A stretch of DNA of 64,000 bases, taken from NCBI GenBank assembly GCA_963575645.1, contig OY754464.1, positions 65,694,948-65,758,947 on the forward strand, written 5' to 3'. Below are positions 32,578 through 43,135 of this stretch, one piece after another; the first letter of the stretch is position 1, and every line of letters begins with the position of its first letter. Made by a program: the position numbers and the translations under genes. The notes under the pieces were generated by a model. The model did not search any database. It worked only from the letters and a program-made list of their open reading frames with translations, and was not told where the DNA came from. The stretch comes from Xanthostigma xanthostigma. Its lineage: Eukaryota; Arthropoda; Insecta; Raphidioptera; Raphidiidae.

Positions 32578-32993
32578 AGGCCGCTGCACACGAGGCTGGA
32601 AACACTGCTTGGATATACTACACTGGAAATAACAACACTGCGGGATCGCCTGCTAGCCCATAAGATATTTTAAAATTCGAGCAGAGGCTATTTTTCTTGC
32701 TCTGCTTGCTCTGAGCAAGAACCAATCAGGAAACAATATCTTACCACGTGAGCGGCATTAACAAACGCTCACAAACCAACATGGTGTCGTTCTGCTCAGA
32801 GTCAGACAACAGACACGTTTTGCTCTGTGTTTATATTTAAATTATATCTACGCGCGCACCAGATTGATCCACAAAACAAGCTTGAAAAGATGTCCTGTAT
32901 GAAGCGAGCACATGAAAGCAATTAAGAAAACCAGCGCTAGAAAACTATAGTAGTAAAATCTAGCTGCAAATCCAGCCTCGTGTGCAGCGGCCT
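32578..32993. mobile_element. PIF/Harbinger-type MITE with TAA duplication
   Basis: AGGCCGCTGCACACGAGGCT (32578) and AGCCTCGTGTGCAGCGGCCT (to 32993) are perfect inverted repeats, flanked by TAA at 32575-32577 and 32994-32996. A 3-bp TAA/TTA duplication is typical of Harbinger elements. A rearranged relative is at 48440-49154. Non-coding. Confidence 0.85.
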
Positions 32994-33474
32994 TAACACC
33001 CCGTTTTGCGTTGATAGTTGAAAATGACGTCCAATATAATATGTATTTACCATTTATTCATACCGATCAATGTATAATGTAACAAATATTCAATTAAAAC
33101 TTCAGATATTTTAAGAAGCTATGTATAAATTATGATTCAGTACTGAAATATAAATTCTCGGAACTGAAAATTTATTCAAAGCATTTAAATGAATGCCAAA
33201 AATTAATTAAATTTATTTTAGATATTTTGATTAAAATATGTGTATGACAAAAAAGTTTTTTTTTATAGATAAAGTAGAATTTTAAAAATAGATTTGTTAA
33301 TAAATGTTCAATTACTCAATGTTAACTTTCATTGATCTAAAATACTTTACGGGCGTTCCCCTCTGTATTTATATACAATCGGACCTATTTAACTCGAGCC
33401 TCTGTAACTCAAAAAAATTTTCATTTCTATTTCAAATTTCGCCGAGCGGTTAGAGCGAAGCCGATCTCATCAAA

Positions 33475-33765
33475 AAAATAAATGTGAAAAAGAGATCCAA
33501 GTTCAATATTCAATACAAAAAGAATTGAGATCTAAAGAGGTGCCAAGTTTTCGTATTTTATATTATATTAGCAGCCCGGTTCGGCTTCGCCCGAATTTAT
33601 GGATTGTCGTCGTTTTTTCGTCGATTTGCATTGCAAAATTGATCTCCGAAAAACGACTTTAATTTAAACGCAATAATATATAGCCTGTATCCATCCTGTA
33701 GGTCCATTCTAAATATCGGTGAAAACTACATCTAAACTTACAAACTTTACCTCTTTATAATATTA
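33475..33765 (-). mobile_element. Composite of MITE half-copy and Helitron family 4 fragment
   Basis: 33475-33565 matches the left half of 29290-29500. From 33570 the minus-strand Helitron end GGCGAAGCCGAACCGGGCTGC is followed leftward by TAATATA. The same GCCCGGTTCGGC..CGCCCGAATT module occurs at 34190. Confidence 0.5.
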
Positions 33766-34184
33766 TAGCGGTCCGCCTCGGTTTCACCTGGATGCGATAG
33801 ATATAATTCCGTAAAATGTATTTCGTTTGCGGCTTTGAGCAAATAGCAAGTTCTAACAGATGCCACTATTTGATACTAAAAGAGTTTTGTTCGTTTGCTT
33901 CTGAACTAATATTAGTTCTGAAGCAAACAAAATATAATACTGACTTCTGATGGAATTTACTCAAAACTATTTAGCTTTGAGTAAATTCTATCAGACGTCG
34001 TTTCGTGTTACTAAAACAGAGAATTTTGAGAAAATACCGTAATTTTGTACAAAATATTTAATAAAAGCTATCCTATAGCGGAAGTTGCTCCAAGCAAGAC
34101 ACATTTACAAAATTTCATTAAAATCTGTTCAGTGGTTTCGGAGATCAACGCGGCCAAAATTGTGACACGGGAATTTTATATATA
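33766..34184 (-). mobile_element. Non-autonomous Helitron, family 2
   Basis: The minus strand starts near TATATATAAAATTCCCGTG at 34184, followed by TTGGCCGCGTTGATCTCCG. It has the degenerate TAGAATTT.CTCAAAGCTA repeats and ends GGTGAAACCGAGGCGGACCGC at 33766. The CTAG end has decayed to CTAT. Confidence 0.68.
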
Positions 34185-34185
34185 C

Positions 34186-34783
34186 ACTGGCGACCCGGTT
34201 CGGCGTCGCCCGAATTTGTGAATTGTTACCATGTTCGTTGATTTAGGTTGCAAAATTGGTCTCTACGAAAAACGCTTTTATTTGAACACTATATATATAT
34301 TATAGCTTATGTTCATCCTGAAGAGCCATTTTAAATAATATTGTTGGAAAATTTTTGAAATCAGATGTGTAGTTTCGGAGATTACCTCATTAGATTGAGG
34401 TTTAGTGTCGGTGTACAGATGTCGCTATTTGGTACTAAGACAGTTGTGTGTTTGCTTCTGTGTTTACATTGCATTGTTTGTCTATGAAACACATGTGACG
34501 TAGAATTAATAATACCACATTTGCTTCTTAACTAATAGCGTTGAGCAAATTGCGAGATCTAACAGATAGATGTCGCTATTTGATACTAAAAAAGTTTTGT
34601 TTGTTTCATATCTAAATGAGCTCAGAAGCAAACAAACGCAGGTTTTTTGAGAAAATGCCGTAGCTTTGTACAAACAAATTTAATAAAAACTATCCTATAG
34701 TGTACAAAATTTCATTAAAATCTGTTCAGTACTTTCGGAGATCAGCGCGGCCAAAATTGTGACACGGCAATTTTATATATATA
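34186..34783 (-). mobile_element. Helitron composite, families 4 and 2
   Basis: The left part (34190-34400) matches the family 4 module at 33570. The right part (34430-34783) is family 2, with its 5' end CCGTGTCACAATTTTGGCC at 34750-34770. A Tc1-like miniature inserted in its terminal TA tract at 34784. Confidence 0.55.
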
Positions 34784-35401
34784 CAGTGTGGTCACTTAAG
34801 TGTATAACATATGGGAAAATTTTTAATTAAATGCACAACCAAAATACAAATTTTGCCAAAAGTTGGTGCATGTCCGATAATCATTTTAGGTGCTCTTAGA
34901 ATTGTTGAAACTCAAACAGCATACAGGCTGGGTCAAAAAATATAAAAATTGTACAAGAGTAAAGTGCCCTTATTTCAAAAAATTCAGTGAAATGTTATAA
35001 GAAAAAGTTGTTTAGAATTAAAAGTTATGCCCAAATACTAAAACATGGCTTTCTAAGAAAAATTTTTTTTTTTTTGAAAAACCAAAATTATAATTTTTTT
35101 GAAAATGTTTTTTATACTTACCTTAAACACACTAATAAATTATTCAAAATCAAATCAATTTCGCATAGCTTTGTTCAAATTCAGGCATATTTGTAAAATT
35201 AACTAAGATTTTTAATTTTTTACGGAATCACAAACTTTATGTTTGTTGCAACGATATTAAACATCCTGTGTGCTGTTTGAGTTTTCAACAGTTCTAAGAG
35301 CACCTAAAATGATTATCGGACATGCACCAACTTTTGGCAATATTTGTATTTTGGTTAATTAAAAATTTTCCCATATGTTTCACACTTAAGTGACCACACT
35401 G
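34784..35401. mobile_element. Tc1/mariner-type MITE with long TIRs
   Basis: CAGTGTGGTCACTTAAGTGT (34784) and the complement ending ACTTAAGTGACCACACTG (35401) are flanked by TA on both sides. The inverted repeats extend about 150 bp through CATATGGGAAAATTTTTAAT, TTGGTGCATGTCCGATAATC and GTGCTCTTAGAA. The lysine-rich frame at 34987-35196 is in AT-rich filler and is not a transposase. Confidence 0.88.
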
Positions 35402-35486
35402 TAGATATATTATATATTAGGTATATAAATCGTCTGTATGTTAACAATAACTAAAAATTATGATCCGAAAGTAACATTAAAATATA

Positions 35487-36064
35487 TTGACGTGATAACG
35501 TCTTATAAATTGATGAATCACCAATCTTATAAATTGATGAAACACCGGCTGCATGCACGAAAAAGTGTAACGTTCCTAACGTTCCGCCTGACCCTGTGCG
35601 CGCTTTTCTCGAAAACGGCCCTAACGATTTGGATGAAATTTACTAAACGGGATTTTGGGGGGCAAAAAATCGTTTTAGCTAGGTCTCATCTCTCGAAAAA
35701 ATCGTTTTCATACAAATTTTATCATTATAAAAATCAATTTTTTGACGTATGAAAATACTTAAATATTATAAGTAGGTTTTGGAATTTTATATAAACTATG
35801 AAACAATTGTTTTCAAAATATTATGACAAATAATCTTTGAGACTTAAAATAAATACGAAAGAAAGAAAGTTAAAAAAAACAATATGTATTATAGGTGGTG
35901 AGTAAGTTTAATAAATAAAATTAACCTAAATTTGAAGCGAAAGATGCAATATCGTAGATTCGAATTATTATAATTATTATATGTAGAATTTAGGTTATGT
36001 ATTACGGAATACGTTATCACGTAAAACTATCGTCCGTAAACCGACTTTACAGACAACCAATTTT
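35487..36064 (-). mobile_element. Unclassified element, copy 2 (inverse of 31919-32507)
   Basis: Nearly identical to copy 1 in the opposite orientation: TTGACGTGATAACGTC at 35487 and ACAGACAACCAATTTTTTTT at 36050-36069. Internal segments such as ATCGTTTTAGCTAGGTCTCA and CTTTCTTTCGTATTTATTTT match. The frame at 35438-35752 mirrors the small frames in copy 1 and is not a gene. Confidence 0.78.
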
Positions 36065-36690
36065 TTTTTCTAAATCATCTTATAAATTTGAGGTGCGTCT
36101 TAGAGTCCTCAAAATACGGTAGTTAAATTTAAAACCGTCGTATGAGCGAATCTTAAAAAGTAAAATCGCCAGAAAACCTAGTTTACATGTACTATTTATA
36201 TGAGATTCTTATTAAATTGAAGTTAACCTTAAATAGCCTCAAAACTGATGACAGTCAATTCATAATCAAGAGAAATTTATAATCATCCTCATAAACTTGT
36301 TATGATGCCATCATTTGTTTCTAGTCCTAGTGACGGTGTTAATATAGCTAATTTATCAAACAAGACAATGTAATTTTTTCCGCTGCAATTTATCTTTCGA
36401 ACGTAAAAAAAGAGTTTTAAAACTAGAGGCTCACACTGAAAAAAAACATGCGTGAACGTACTTCATGCGTCAATGGTTCCGTATATTATTCGCTATAGTT
36501 CCTGTAATAACCTCTTTAAATTTTGTAGTTACTGTTGACTATCAAAATGAACTATGATAATGATAATGATAATTACATGTTGGGCTGGAGAAAGCATTGT
36601 CAGAAATTCTTATTTTAACATTGTGATCACACCTCCATCAGAAAACCATGGGTATTTGAAATCGATCCTGCTTGAAAAATAATTGACCGT
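36065..36690. other. Unassigned DNA
   Basis: No gene recognised. The sequence just before family A begins (36560-36690) is unremarkable. Confidence 0.35.
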
Positions 36691-36699
36691 TTGTCATGA

Positions 36700-37375
36700 T
36701 ATCTTACCATTCCAACCCACAAGTGGGAATGGAACTAATTTAGGTCAAAATTCACTTTTCGATAATTTTTTCGTTATGAGGTCCCCCGAATCCAAACAAA
36801 AACATATTTTTGGATAAACTCTGTGCGTCTGTTTCTCTGTTAGTCTGTGAGCACGATACAGATCAAACGGATGAACGAATTGAAACCAAATTTTGGGAAG
36901 ATGTTTGATACGCAAATATGAAAGACCTTATTGTTTTTGGACGAAAATCGGCACATGCGCAGAAAAGATATATGATATAATGTTTTTTAATGTTTTTTAA
37001 ATAATAATGGTATACTTTTCATAACGGTTTATTATTCTATTTATTTTTTTAAGAAAGTTTTGTTAAAAAAAATGTTTAAACTTAATAGTTTCGTAAATAT
37101 TTTGAAAATAAAAAAGTCAGCTGTTCTTTTGTTTTGAAGATCTGTCAGAAATAAACTAGTTAAGCATGCTTTGAGTAATTTTTATATGACGTGGAACATA
37201 ATATGTAGATAACCATGGCAACGGAAAGCAAATATCATATTGAACACTAGCCTTTACCCGCATTACCTCACGCAATATCAGAAATTTTATTTTCACATTC
37301 CAACTTCAAAAATATTGACATAGTTTATACTATGTCAATATTTTTGAAGTCTCGTCACCCAATTGGCTGAATATT
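36700..37375 (+). repeat. Dispersed repeat family A, longest copy
   Basis: It opens with 'accattccaacccacaagtg', 'aatttaggtcaaaattcact', 'aggtcccccgaatcc'. It continues with GTGAGCACGATACAGATCAA and GGCACATGCGCAGAAAAGAT, and closes with the block shared with 4430-4745. A perfect hairpin (ACTTCAAAAATATTGACATAG and complement, 37304-37352) lies near the end. No coding potential. Confidence 0.75.
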
Positions 37376-37526
37376 TGTTTTTTTTATTTTATTTGTTTTA
37401 TTGATCAAAATTTTGCCTGAAAAATGATTTTTTCTATGCAGATCATTTATTTATTTTTGTGTATGTACAATCTAATGTTGTACTGATAGAGTTTATCAAC
37501 GAAATTAAACTACTCCTGAATGTATA

Positions 37527-38154
37527 CAGGGTGTTCTACAAGCTCTATGACAAATGACAGATGGTAGGTCACTTGATTTTAAACATATTTTTTTTTAATA
37601 AACATGGGTCCGATTCGTTTTTGTTTATAAGTTACAAGCATTTAAAGAATCAAAAATCTAGGCTAATAAATAGAAATATCGGTTGTTATGACAATAATTA
37701 TTGTTAGTGTCGTTTTAATTATTTATTAGATATATCATGGCCACCTCGTTCACTCGATCTGAATCCTCTGGATTTTTTTTTATGGGGACACATGAAGCAG
37801 CTGGTCTACCATGTTGAAATCGCTACCCATCAGCAGTTACTTGAAAGAATTCAAGATGCAGCTAGCCAAATAAGAAATGATCCAAATCTCATTCTTCGAG
37901 TGACCGAATCTTTAGTTCGTCGATGTGAGGCTTGCATTCAAACTGAGGGTGGACATTTCGAACAATTTTTATAGTCTTAAGTTGTGTGATTATCATTTAA
38001 ATTAAATTTTTATTGTTAATTGTTAATAAAGGTTAAATGCTTGTAACTTCTAAACAAAAACGAATCGGGCACATGTTTATTAAAAAAAATATGTTTAAAA
38101 ACAAGCAGCCTACCATCTGTCAGTACTTTGTCATAGAGCTTGTATAACAATCGT
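37527..38154 (+). mobile_element. Tc1/mariner-superfamily deletion derivative
   Basis: The ends CAGGGTGTTCTACAAGCTCT (after TA at 37525-37526) and AGAGCTTGTATAACAATC (to about 38154) pair, with long subterminal matches (CTATGACAAA, GACAGATGGTAGG, ACATATTTTTTTT, ACGAATCGG/CCGATTCG, AAGTTACAAGCATTTAA). The right tip has diverged. It encloses the C-terminal part of a transposase. Confidence 0.8.
37736..37974 (+). pseudogene. Transposase C-terminus (Tc1/mariner superfamily)
   Basis: The frame reads 'WPPRSLDLNPLDFFLWGHMK', the segment around the last catalytic acid of DDE transposases in this superfamily. It continues with 'LVYHVEIATHQQLLERIQDA', 'LRVTESLVRRCEACIQ' and 'GGHFEQFL', then stop at 37972-37974. 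Only the last 80 or so residues of a protein that would be about 350 remain; DNA-binding and first catalytic segments are deleted. The ATG at 37792 is internal and not a real start. Confidence 0.82.
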
Positions 38155-38490
38155 AGGTAATAATTAACGATAACATTCTTAGGATCATTGTCAAATCAAA
38201 TTCTTTGGCATTGTTTTCTGCAACCCAGCATTAATCTTATTTCACCACAAATTCCACTTAACAATATGTTATTTTTAGACTAGACAAATTTTCGAATCAC
38301 AATAAACATCTTAAGTTCGACAACTTGAAAGTTGTTGTCGGTGAAATGCGTTAATCTGAGACAAAGAAAATATAACCTGAAACTGCGGAGAATACACAAA
38401 CAGACGACAAACGAAAACAAAACACTATAATTGAACAACATAAATTCAAAATTATAACGCAGTCGTGCGGAAAGATTTTATACTTTACAC
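38155..38490. other. Unassigned DNA
   Basis: The minus-strand frame at 38351-38614 overlaps the Helitron end at its right and has no domain. Confidence 0.35.
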
Positions 38491-38491
38491 T

Positions 38492-38695
38492 AACGGCCAG
38501 GCCCGGTTTCACCCGGGTGCGATAGATATAATTCGGCAAAATGTATTTCATTTGCGGCCCGGCGTCTGAATTAATAGCTTTGAGCAATTTCTCCCAGATT
38601 TGCTTCTGAACCAATAGCTTTGAGCGAATTCTATCAGATGTCGCTACTTGGTAGCATTAAAACAGTGATTACAATCACTGTTTTAGTTTGTAACA
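38492..38695 (-). mobile_element. Helitron family 2, 3'-end fragment
   Basis: GGCCCGGTTTCACCCGGGTG, GATAGATATAATTCGGCAAA, GCGGCCCGGCGTCTGAATTA and two TAGCTTTGAGC.AATTCT units match family 2 termini. The terminal CTAG is altered (ACTAACGGCC). Confidence 0.65.
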
Positions 38696-39432
38696 ATAAT
38701 TTTATAAATCTAAAATAAACAAACAATTTTTATAATTAACTTAACCAACTTAAATTAAACAATTTTAACAAATTTCACAACTCTTCTACGACAATATACT
38801 GATATAATGTGACAGCATTTGAAACTCTGAAGATGGAAAAAAGTTTACCGAATCGTTAGCGATAAATTCAATTTTAAATTCAGTATTGGTTCTATTGTCA
38901 CGGATTTTTCCAAAAACTTCCTCCAATAGAATTTACAATTTTTATATGCAGTAGGTTCGTGGTAATCGAGCATTGGTTTTGCTCGATTGTAGAGTGCTAT
39001 GGCGAAACCTCTCGTAGTTGGGATTTTTAGGGACAACACTGATCAAAAATAATGGTAAGAAGTTGACATTTTAAGTTTTTCGTTGCAATGTTTATTGAAT
39101 TTTTTCGTGGAACTGATCAACACAACACACACACACACACAATTACTGTAAGAATAAACCAACTCATAAATATTTATTAGTTTTAATTTAGCCGCTTCGG
39201 TCCTGGCGGCCATTTCAATGGACATACTAGTTTAACGCGTGTAATTTAAGTCAGCGTAATTAAATATCAAATATAAACATTTCATTGTGCTTGAGGCTTA
39301 TCTAAGATGTAAGAATGCCAAACAAAACAAAGAAATACTATGTGTATAGGTCGAAATATCGAGCTAAGTGTTGACCGCAGTCATGGATTCACGCAAAGCT
39401 AGTATAAAAGTGTACATTCTGATTATATTATA
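38696..39432. other. Unassigned DNA
   Basis: An (AC)n microsatellite at 39121-39139. Three small minus-strand frames show no domains. No gene called. Confidence 0.35.
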
Positions 39433-40195
39433 CTAGCCGCTACCCGCGGCTACGCCCGCGATTGAGATGGAAATCTACTTTTGACATGCATATTAGGGGT
39501 TGAGGGAGGCATCGAGTAAAAAAATCTTTCAGGCAAATATTGCACATGTTTTCCCGAAAAGTTATAATTTTTGTGATAAAAATAGGTGTTCCTAAAAATG
39601 TCCAAGTGACCCTCATTCCTGTGCAGGAGTTGGGGGTGGGGGTGATATTTATCTCCAAAGAATGTCCTCTTTAAACTAAACAATAACATAAAACCCCTTC
39701 TTAACGGGTGCTTACGTCATAAAAGGAAACTACTGTCACATTTTATCGTGATCCATCTTAATCGCGGGAAAAAAATTGTTATTTAGATCAATACAAATTA
39801 ATAATAAATTATGACTTTTTATAATTTTTCTGTTCAAGTGTAATAAATTGCAAAATTGATGACATTCACGTGATCAACGCCCCGACAAACCTTGAAAATG
39901 ACATCCATGTTGATTTTTAGACTATTTACCTTTTTCACCCTCTGACGGGGTTGTTTTAAAAAATCTCGGAACACGTGTTTATTTATTTGTTGACAGGAGT
40001 AATCCTGCGCATTTTCGAATTGATACATCTATCTTATATGATTTCTCCATGCAAACTTTGAGCCCCCGTTACACCCTTTTAGGGGTTGAATTTTCAAAAA
40101 TCCGTTCTTAGCGGATGCCTACGTCATAACAACTATCTGTGTGTCAAATTTTAGCCCAATCCCTCCAGTGGTTTCAATCGAATAACTTCAAAAAA

Positions 40196-40393
40196 ATTGG
40201 TTGTCTGTAAAGTCGGTTTACGGACGATAGTTTTACGTGATAACGTATTCCGCTCGAATATCATATTTAATAATACATTACTGCGCTCTCGCTTGCACGC
40301 ACAGGGTCAGGTGGAACGTTACGGAACGTTACACTTTTTCGTGCGTGCAGCTAGTGTTTCATCAATTTATAAGACGTTATCACGTCAAAAACT
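40196..40393 (+). mobile_element. Short internal copy of the TTGGTTGTCTG element
   Basis: It has both ends (TTGGTTGTCTGTAAAGTCGG at 40198 and GACGTTATCACGTCAA to 40388) and the ACGCACAGGGTCAGG and TTTTTCGTGCGTGCAGC blocks. It lacks about 390 bp of the interior present at 31919-32507. Confidence 0.75.
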
Positions 40394-40656
40394 TAGTCCG
40401 CCATCTTTAAAAGTCCGCCATATTGGATTTAGAGTAACGTCACTTTATTTTTAGAGTTATTCTCAGCAAGCTCTTTCATTTGATACCCATATTGTAGGAA
40501 AGCATAATAAAATTTGTCCGCCATCTTTAGAAGTCCGCCATTTTGGTTTTAGAGTGACGTCACTTTATTTTTCGAGTTATTCTCAGCAAGCCCTTTCATT
40601 TGATACCCATATTGTAGGAAAGCATAATAAAATTAGTCCGCCATCTTTAGAAGTCT

Positions 40657-41634
40657 GCTAAGAGTTCGGTTTTAGTGATAGCAAAATCGAGTGTATTAAA
40701 AAAAATTGATTACAATCATATTAAAATCTCACTAAACAGCGTTAATTTGCCGGTAGTGAAGGAAGTAAAAAATTTGGGTCAAACACTTGACGACAATTTA
40801 TCTTTTAAACCTTATTTACAGTCCGTATTGAAAAATGCCTATGGTAAACTCAGACAACTGTACCCTTATAAATTTTTACTTCCCTTAAAAACAAAACTCC
40901 TTTTGTGCGAATCCTTAATTTTATCTCGATTTAATTACTGCGATGTTATTTATGGTTGTAGAATTTCTCAGGAGGATAAACAAAAATTGCAAAAAATGCA
41001 AAATGCTTGTTTTAGATTTGCCGTGAATATTCGTAAAAGAGACCATGTTTCAAAAAAAATGAAAGAAGTCGGTTGGCTTAAAATGGAAGCCAGGCGTACG
41101 CTGCATTTAAGCTGTACTACGTTTAAAATTCTTAACTCTGCTAATCCTAAGTATTTATTTGAAAAATTCCAAAAAAGAATATCGTTGCATACCAGAAATA
41201 TTAGAGATAACAATCAACTAAATTTACCATACTGTAATAGCACAATATATCAAGGTTCTTATATTTTATAACGCTATAAAACAGCATAATGCCATGCCCA
41301 AAATACTCCTTCAAAAACTCTCTTACAAAACTTTTAAATTAAAACTAAAAGCTGAATTATTATCGAAACAATAAATTCAATTTTCAATTTCTTTTCTTTT
41401 TTTTTTTTATTTTACAATATTCTGTTATAATAAACTTTCTGTTATAAGGTATACCAGTATATTTTTTCATATCGGTTTATTAGTGTATGTATTTTTCCAA
41501 GAATAAAAGACATAATTGTACATCTATATGTAAAATATTGTTTATGTATATTATGTAAAAATTGAAGATGGTTAAGCAGAACAGCCATTGGCTGGACTTC
41601 GCCAAAATAAAGAATCTATTCTATTCTATTCTAT
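40657..41634 (+). mobile_element. 5'-truncated CR1/Jockey-type LINE inserted in the array
   Basis: It starts abruptly inside an array unit, holds the end of an ORF2-like frame, and finishes with AACAGCCATTGGCTGGACTT then CGCCAAAATAAAGAATCTAT and TATTC repeats (41612-41634). 5' truncation and a short simple-repeat tail are the marks of target-primed insertion. Confidence 0.8.
40660..41374 (+). pseudogene. LINE reverse transcriptase C-terminal region
   Basis: An open frame to the stop at 41269-41271. It contains 'VKEVKNLGQTLDDNLSFKPY', 'LPLKTKLLLCESLILSRFNY' followed by CD, 'QKMQNACFRFAVNIRKRDHV' and 'STIYQGSYIL', the thumb and connection region after the RT catalytic core. The customary closing segment follows in another frame (NAMPKILLQKL..FKLKLKAELL, 41272-41374), so a single frameshift near 41262-41272 has broken it. 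The listed start at 40675 is GTG and within an open frame; the true protein began far upstream. Confidence 0.8.
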
Positions 41635-42267
41635 ATTGGATTTAGAGTGACGTCACTTTATTTTTCGAATTATTCTCAGCAAGCCTTTTCATTTGATACC
41701 CATATTGTAGGAAAGCATAATAAAATTAGTCCGCCATCTTTAGAAGTCCGCCATATTGGATTTAGAGTGACGTCATTTTATTTTCCGAGTTATTCTCAGC
41801 AAGCACTTTAATTTGATACCCATATTGCAGGAAAGCATAATAAAATTAGTCCGCCATCTTTAGAAATCCGCCATATTGGATTTAGAGTGACGTCACTTTA
41901 TTTTTCGAGTTATTCTCAGCAAGCCCTTTCATTTGATACCCATATTGTAGGAAAGCATAATAAAATTAGTCTCCATCTTTAGAAGTCCGCCATATTGGAT
42001 TTAGAGTGACGTCACACAGCTAACCATGCATTGTCATTCAAACTAAACGTGTATACAAATTTTTATCTCAATCGGTTGATGATATCTGCTTCAAAATTAC
42101 CGAAGGCATTTCCGCCATCTTTAGAAGTCCGCCATATTGGATTTAGAGTGACGTCACACAGCTAACCATGCATTGTCATTCAAACTAAACGTGTATACAA
42201 ATTTTCATCTCAATCGGTTGATGATATCTGCTTCAAAATTACCGAAGGCATTCTAGTCACTCACTTA

Positions 42268-42361
42268 GTAACGTCAGGAACGTTAGGAACGTTAGGAACG
42301 CTAGGAACGTTAGGAACGTTAGGAATGTTACACTTTTTCGTGCATGCAGCCGGTGTTTCAT
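42268..42361 (+). repeat. AACGTTAGG nonamer run and element fragment
   Basis: AACGTTAGG (or one-base variants) is repeated about six times at 42274-42327, followed by TTACACTTTTTCGTGCATGC and AGCCGGTGTTTCATC. It is the inner part of the TTGGTTGTCTG element with an expanded nonamer. Confidence 0.75.
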
Positions 42362-43080
42362 CTTTTTATTTTGACGTTTCATACTAACTTTGCACCCCCT
42401 TTTTACCCCCTTAGGGGATAAATTTCCAAAAATCCTTTCTTAGTGCACCCCTAGACCTCATAAGGAACCTGTGTGCCAAATTTGGAGTGTCTTGATCCAG
42501 CGGTTTGCGCTGTTATTTCATCCCATTTTTTCACGTTTTGTCACCCCATTTCCCCTTTTAGGGGTTGAATTTTGAAAAATCCTGAAACACGTATTTACTC
42601 ATTTAGCGCCAGGAGTATTCCTGCAAAGTTTCGAATAAAATGGTCTAACTAATCTTGTTTCTCCATACAAAATTTGCACCCCCGTTTTACCCTCTTAGGG
42701 GATGAATTTCCAAAAATCTTTTCTTAGTGCACCCCTAGCCCTCATAAGGAACCTGTGTGCCAAATTTGGAGTCTCTAGATCCAGCGGTTTGCGCTGTTAT
42801 TTCATCCCATTTTTTTCACGTTTTGTCACCCCATTTCCCCTTTTAGGGGTTGAATTTTGAAAAATCCTGAAACACGTATTTACTCATTTAGCGCCAGGAG
42901 TATTCCTGCAAAGTTTCGAATAAAATGGTCTAACTAATCTTGTTTCTCCATACAAACTTTGCACCCCCGTTTTACCCCCTTAGGGGATGAATTTCCAAAA
43001 ATCCTTTCTTAGTGCTCCCCTACGTTATAAAAAGAACCCCTGCACAAAATTTCAAGTTTCTCACCCTTATAGTTTAGGCC
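42362..43080. repeat. 285-bp tandem duplication in Helitron 5' region
   Basis: CTTGTTTCTCCATACAAA occurs at 42654 and 42939. The intervening unit (CCCCCTTAGGGG-type palindromes, GAACCTGTGTGCCAAATTTG, CGTATTTACTCATTTAGCGC) is duplicated with few differences, plus a partial first copy from 42362. Confidence 0.82.
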
Positions 43081-43135
43081 CTGCGTTGATATGTCAGTCA
43101 GTCAGTCAGTCAGCTTCTCCTTTTATATATATAGA

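Larger units (their letters stand above)
40394..42255. repeat. 120-bp tandem array inside the Helitron
   Basis: Units anchored on GTCCGCCATCTTTAGAAGTC start at 40396, 40516, 40636, 41729, 41849 and (altered) 41969. Each runs through ATTGGATTTAGAGTGACGTC and GATACCCATATTGTAGGAAA. The last two units switch to a variant ending with CACACAGCTAACCATGCATT, itself present twice. The LINE at about 40657-41634 interrupts the third unit. Confidence 0.88.
39433..43135 (-). mobile_element. 3.7-kb non-autonomous Helitron (composite)
   Basis: The minus strand begins at 43135 with TCTATATATATAAAAGGAGA followed by AGCTGACTGACTGACTGAC. It ends at 39433 with CGCGGGCGTAGCCGCGGGTA then GCGGCTAG, abutting T. Flanking bases are A on the left and T on the right, as for insertion between A and T. 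It carries no Rep/helicase frame. The load is a copy of the TTGGTTGTCTG element (40196-40393), a 120-bp tandem array with a LINE in it, AACGTTAGG repeats, and a 285-bp tandem duplication near the 5' end. Confidence 0.85.

Noticed and set aside
34987-35196. Lysine-rich 69-codon frame as a transposase piece
   Set aside because: It lies in AT-rich filler of a TA-flanked MITE; no catalytic or DNA-binding motif is visible.
31919-36064. A single large transposon with 590-bp terminal inverted repeats
   Set aside because: Single copies of the arm occur alone at 40196 and (split) 57350-58358, and no target duplication was found around the pair, so two separate insertions are simpler. Kept only as a finding to test.
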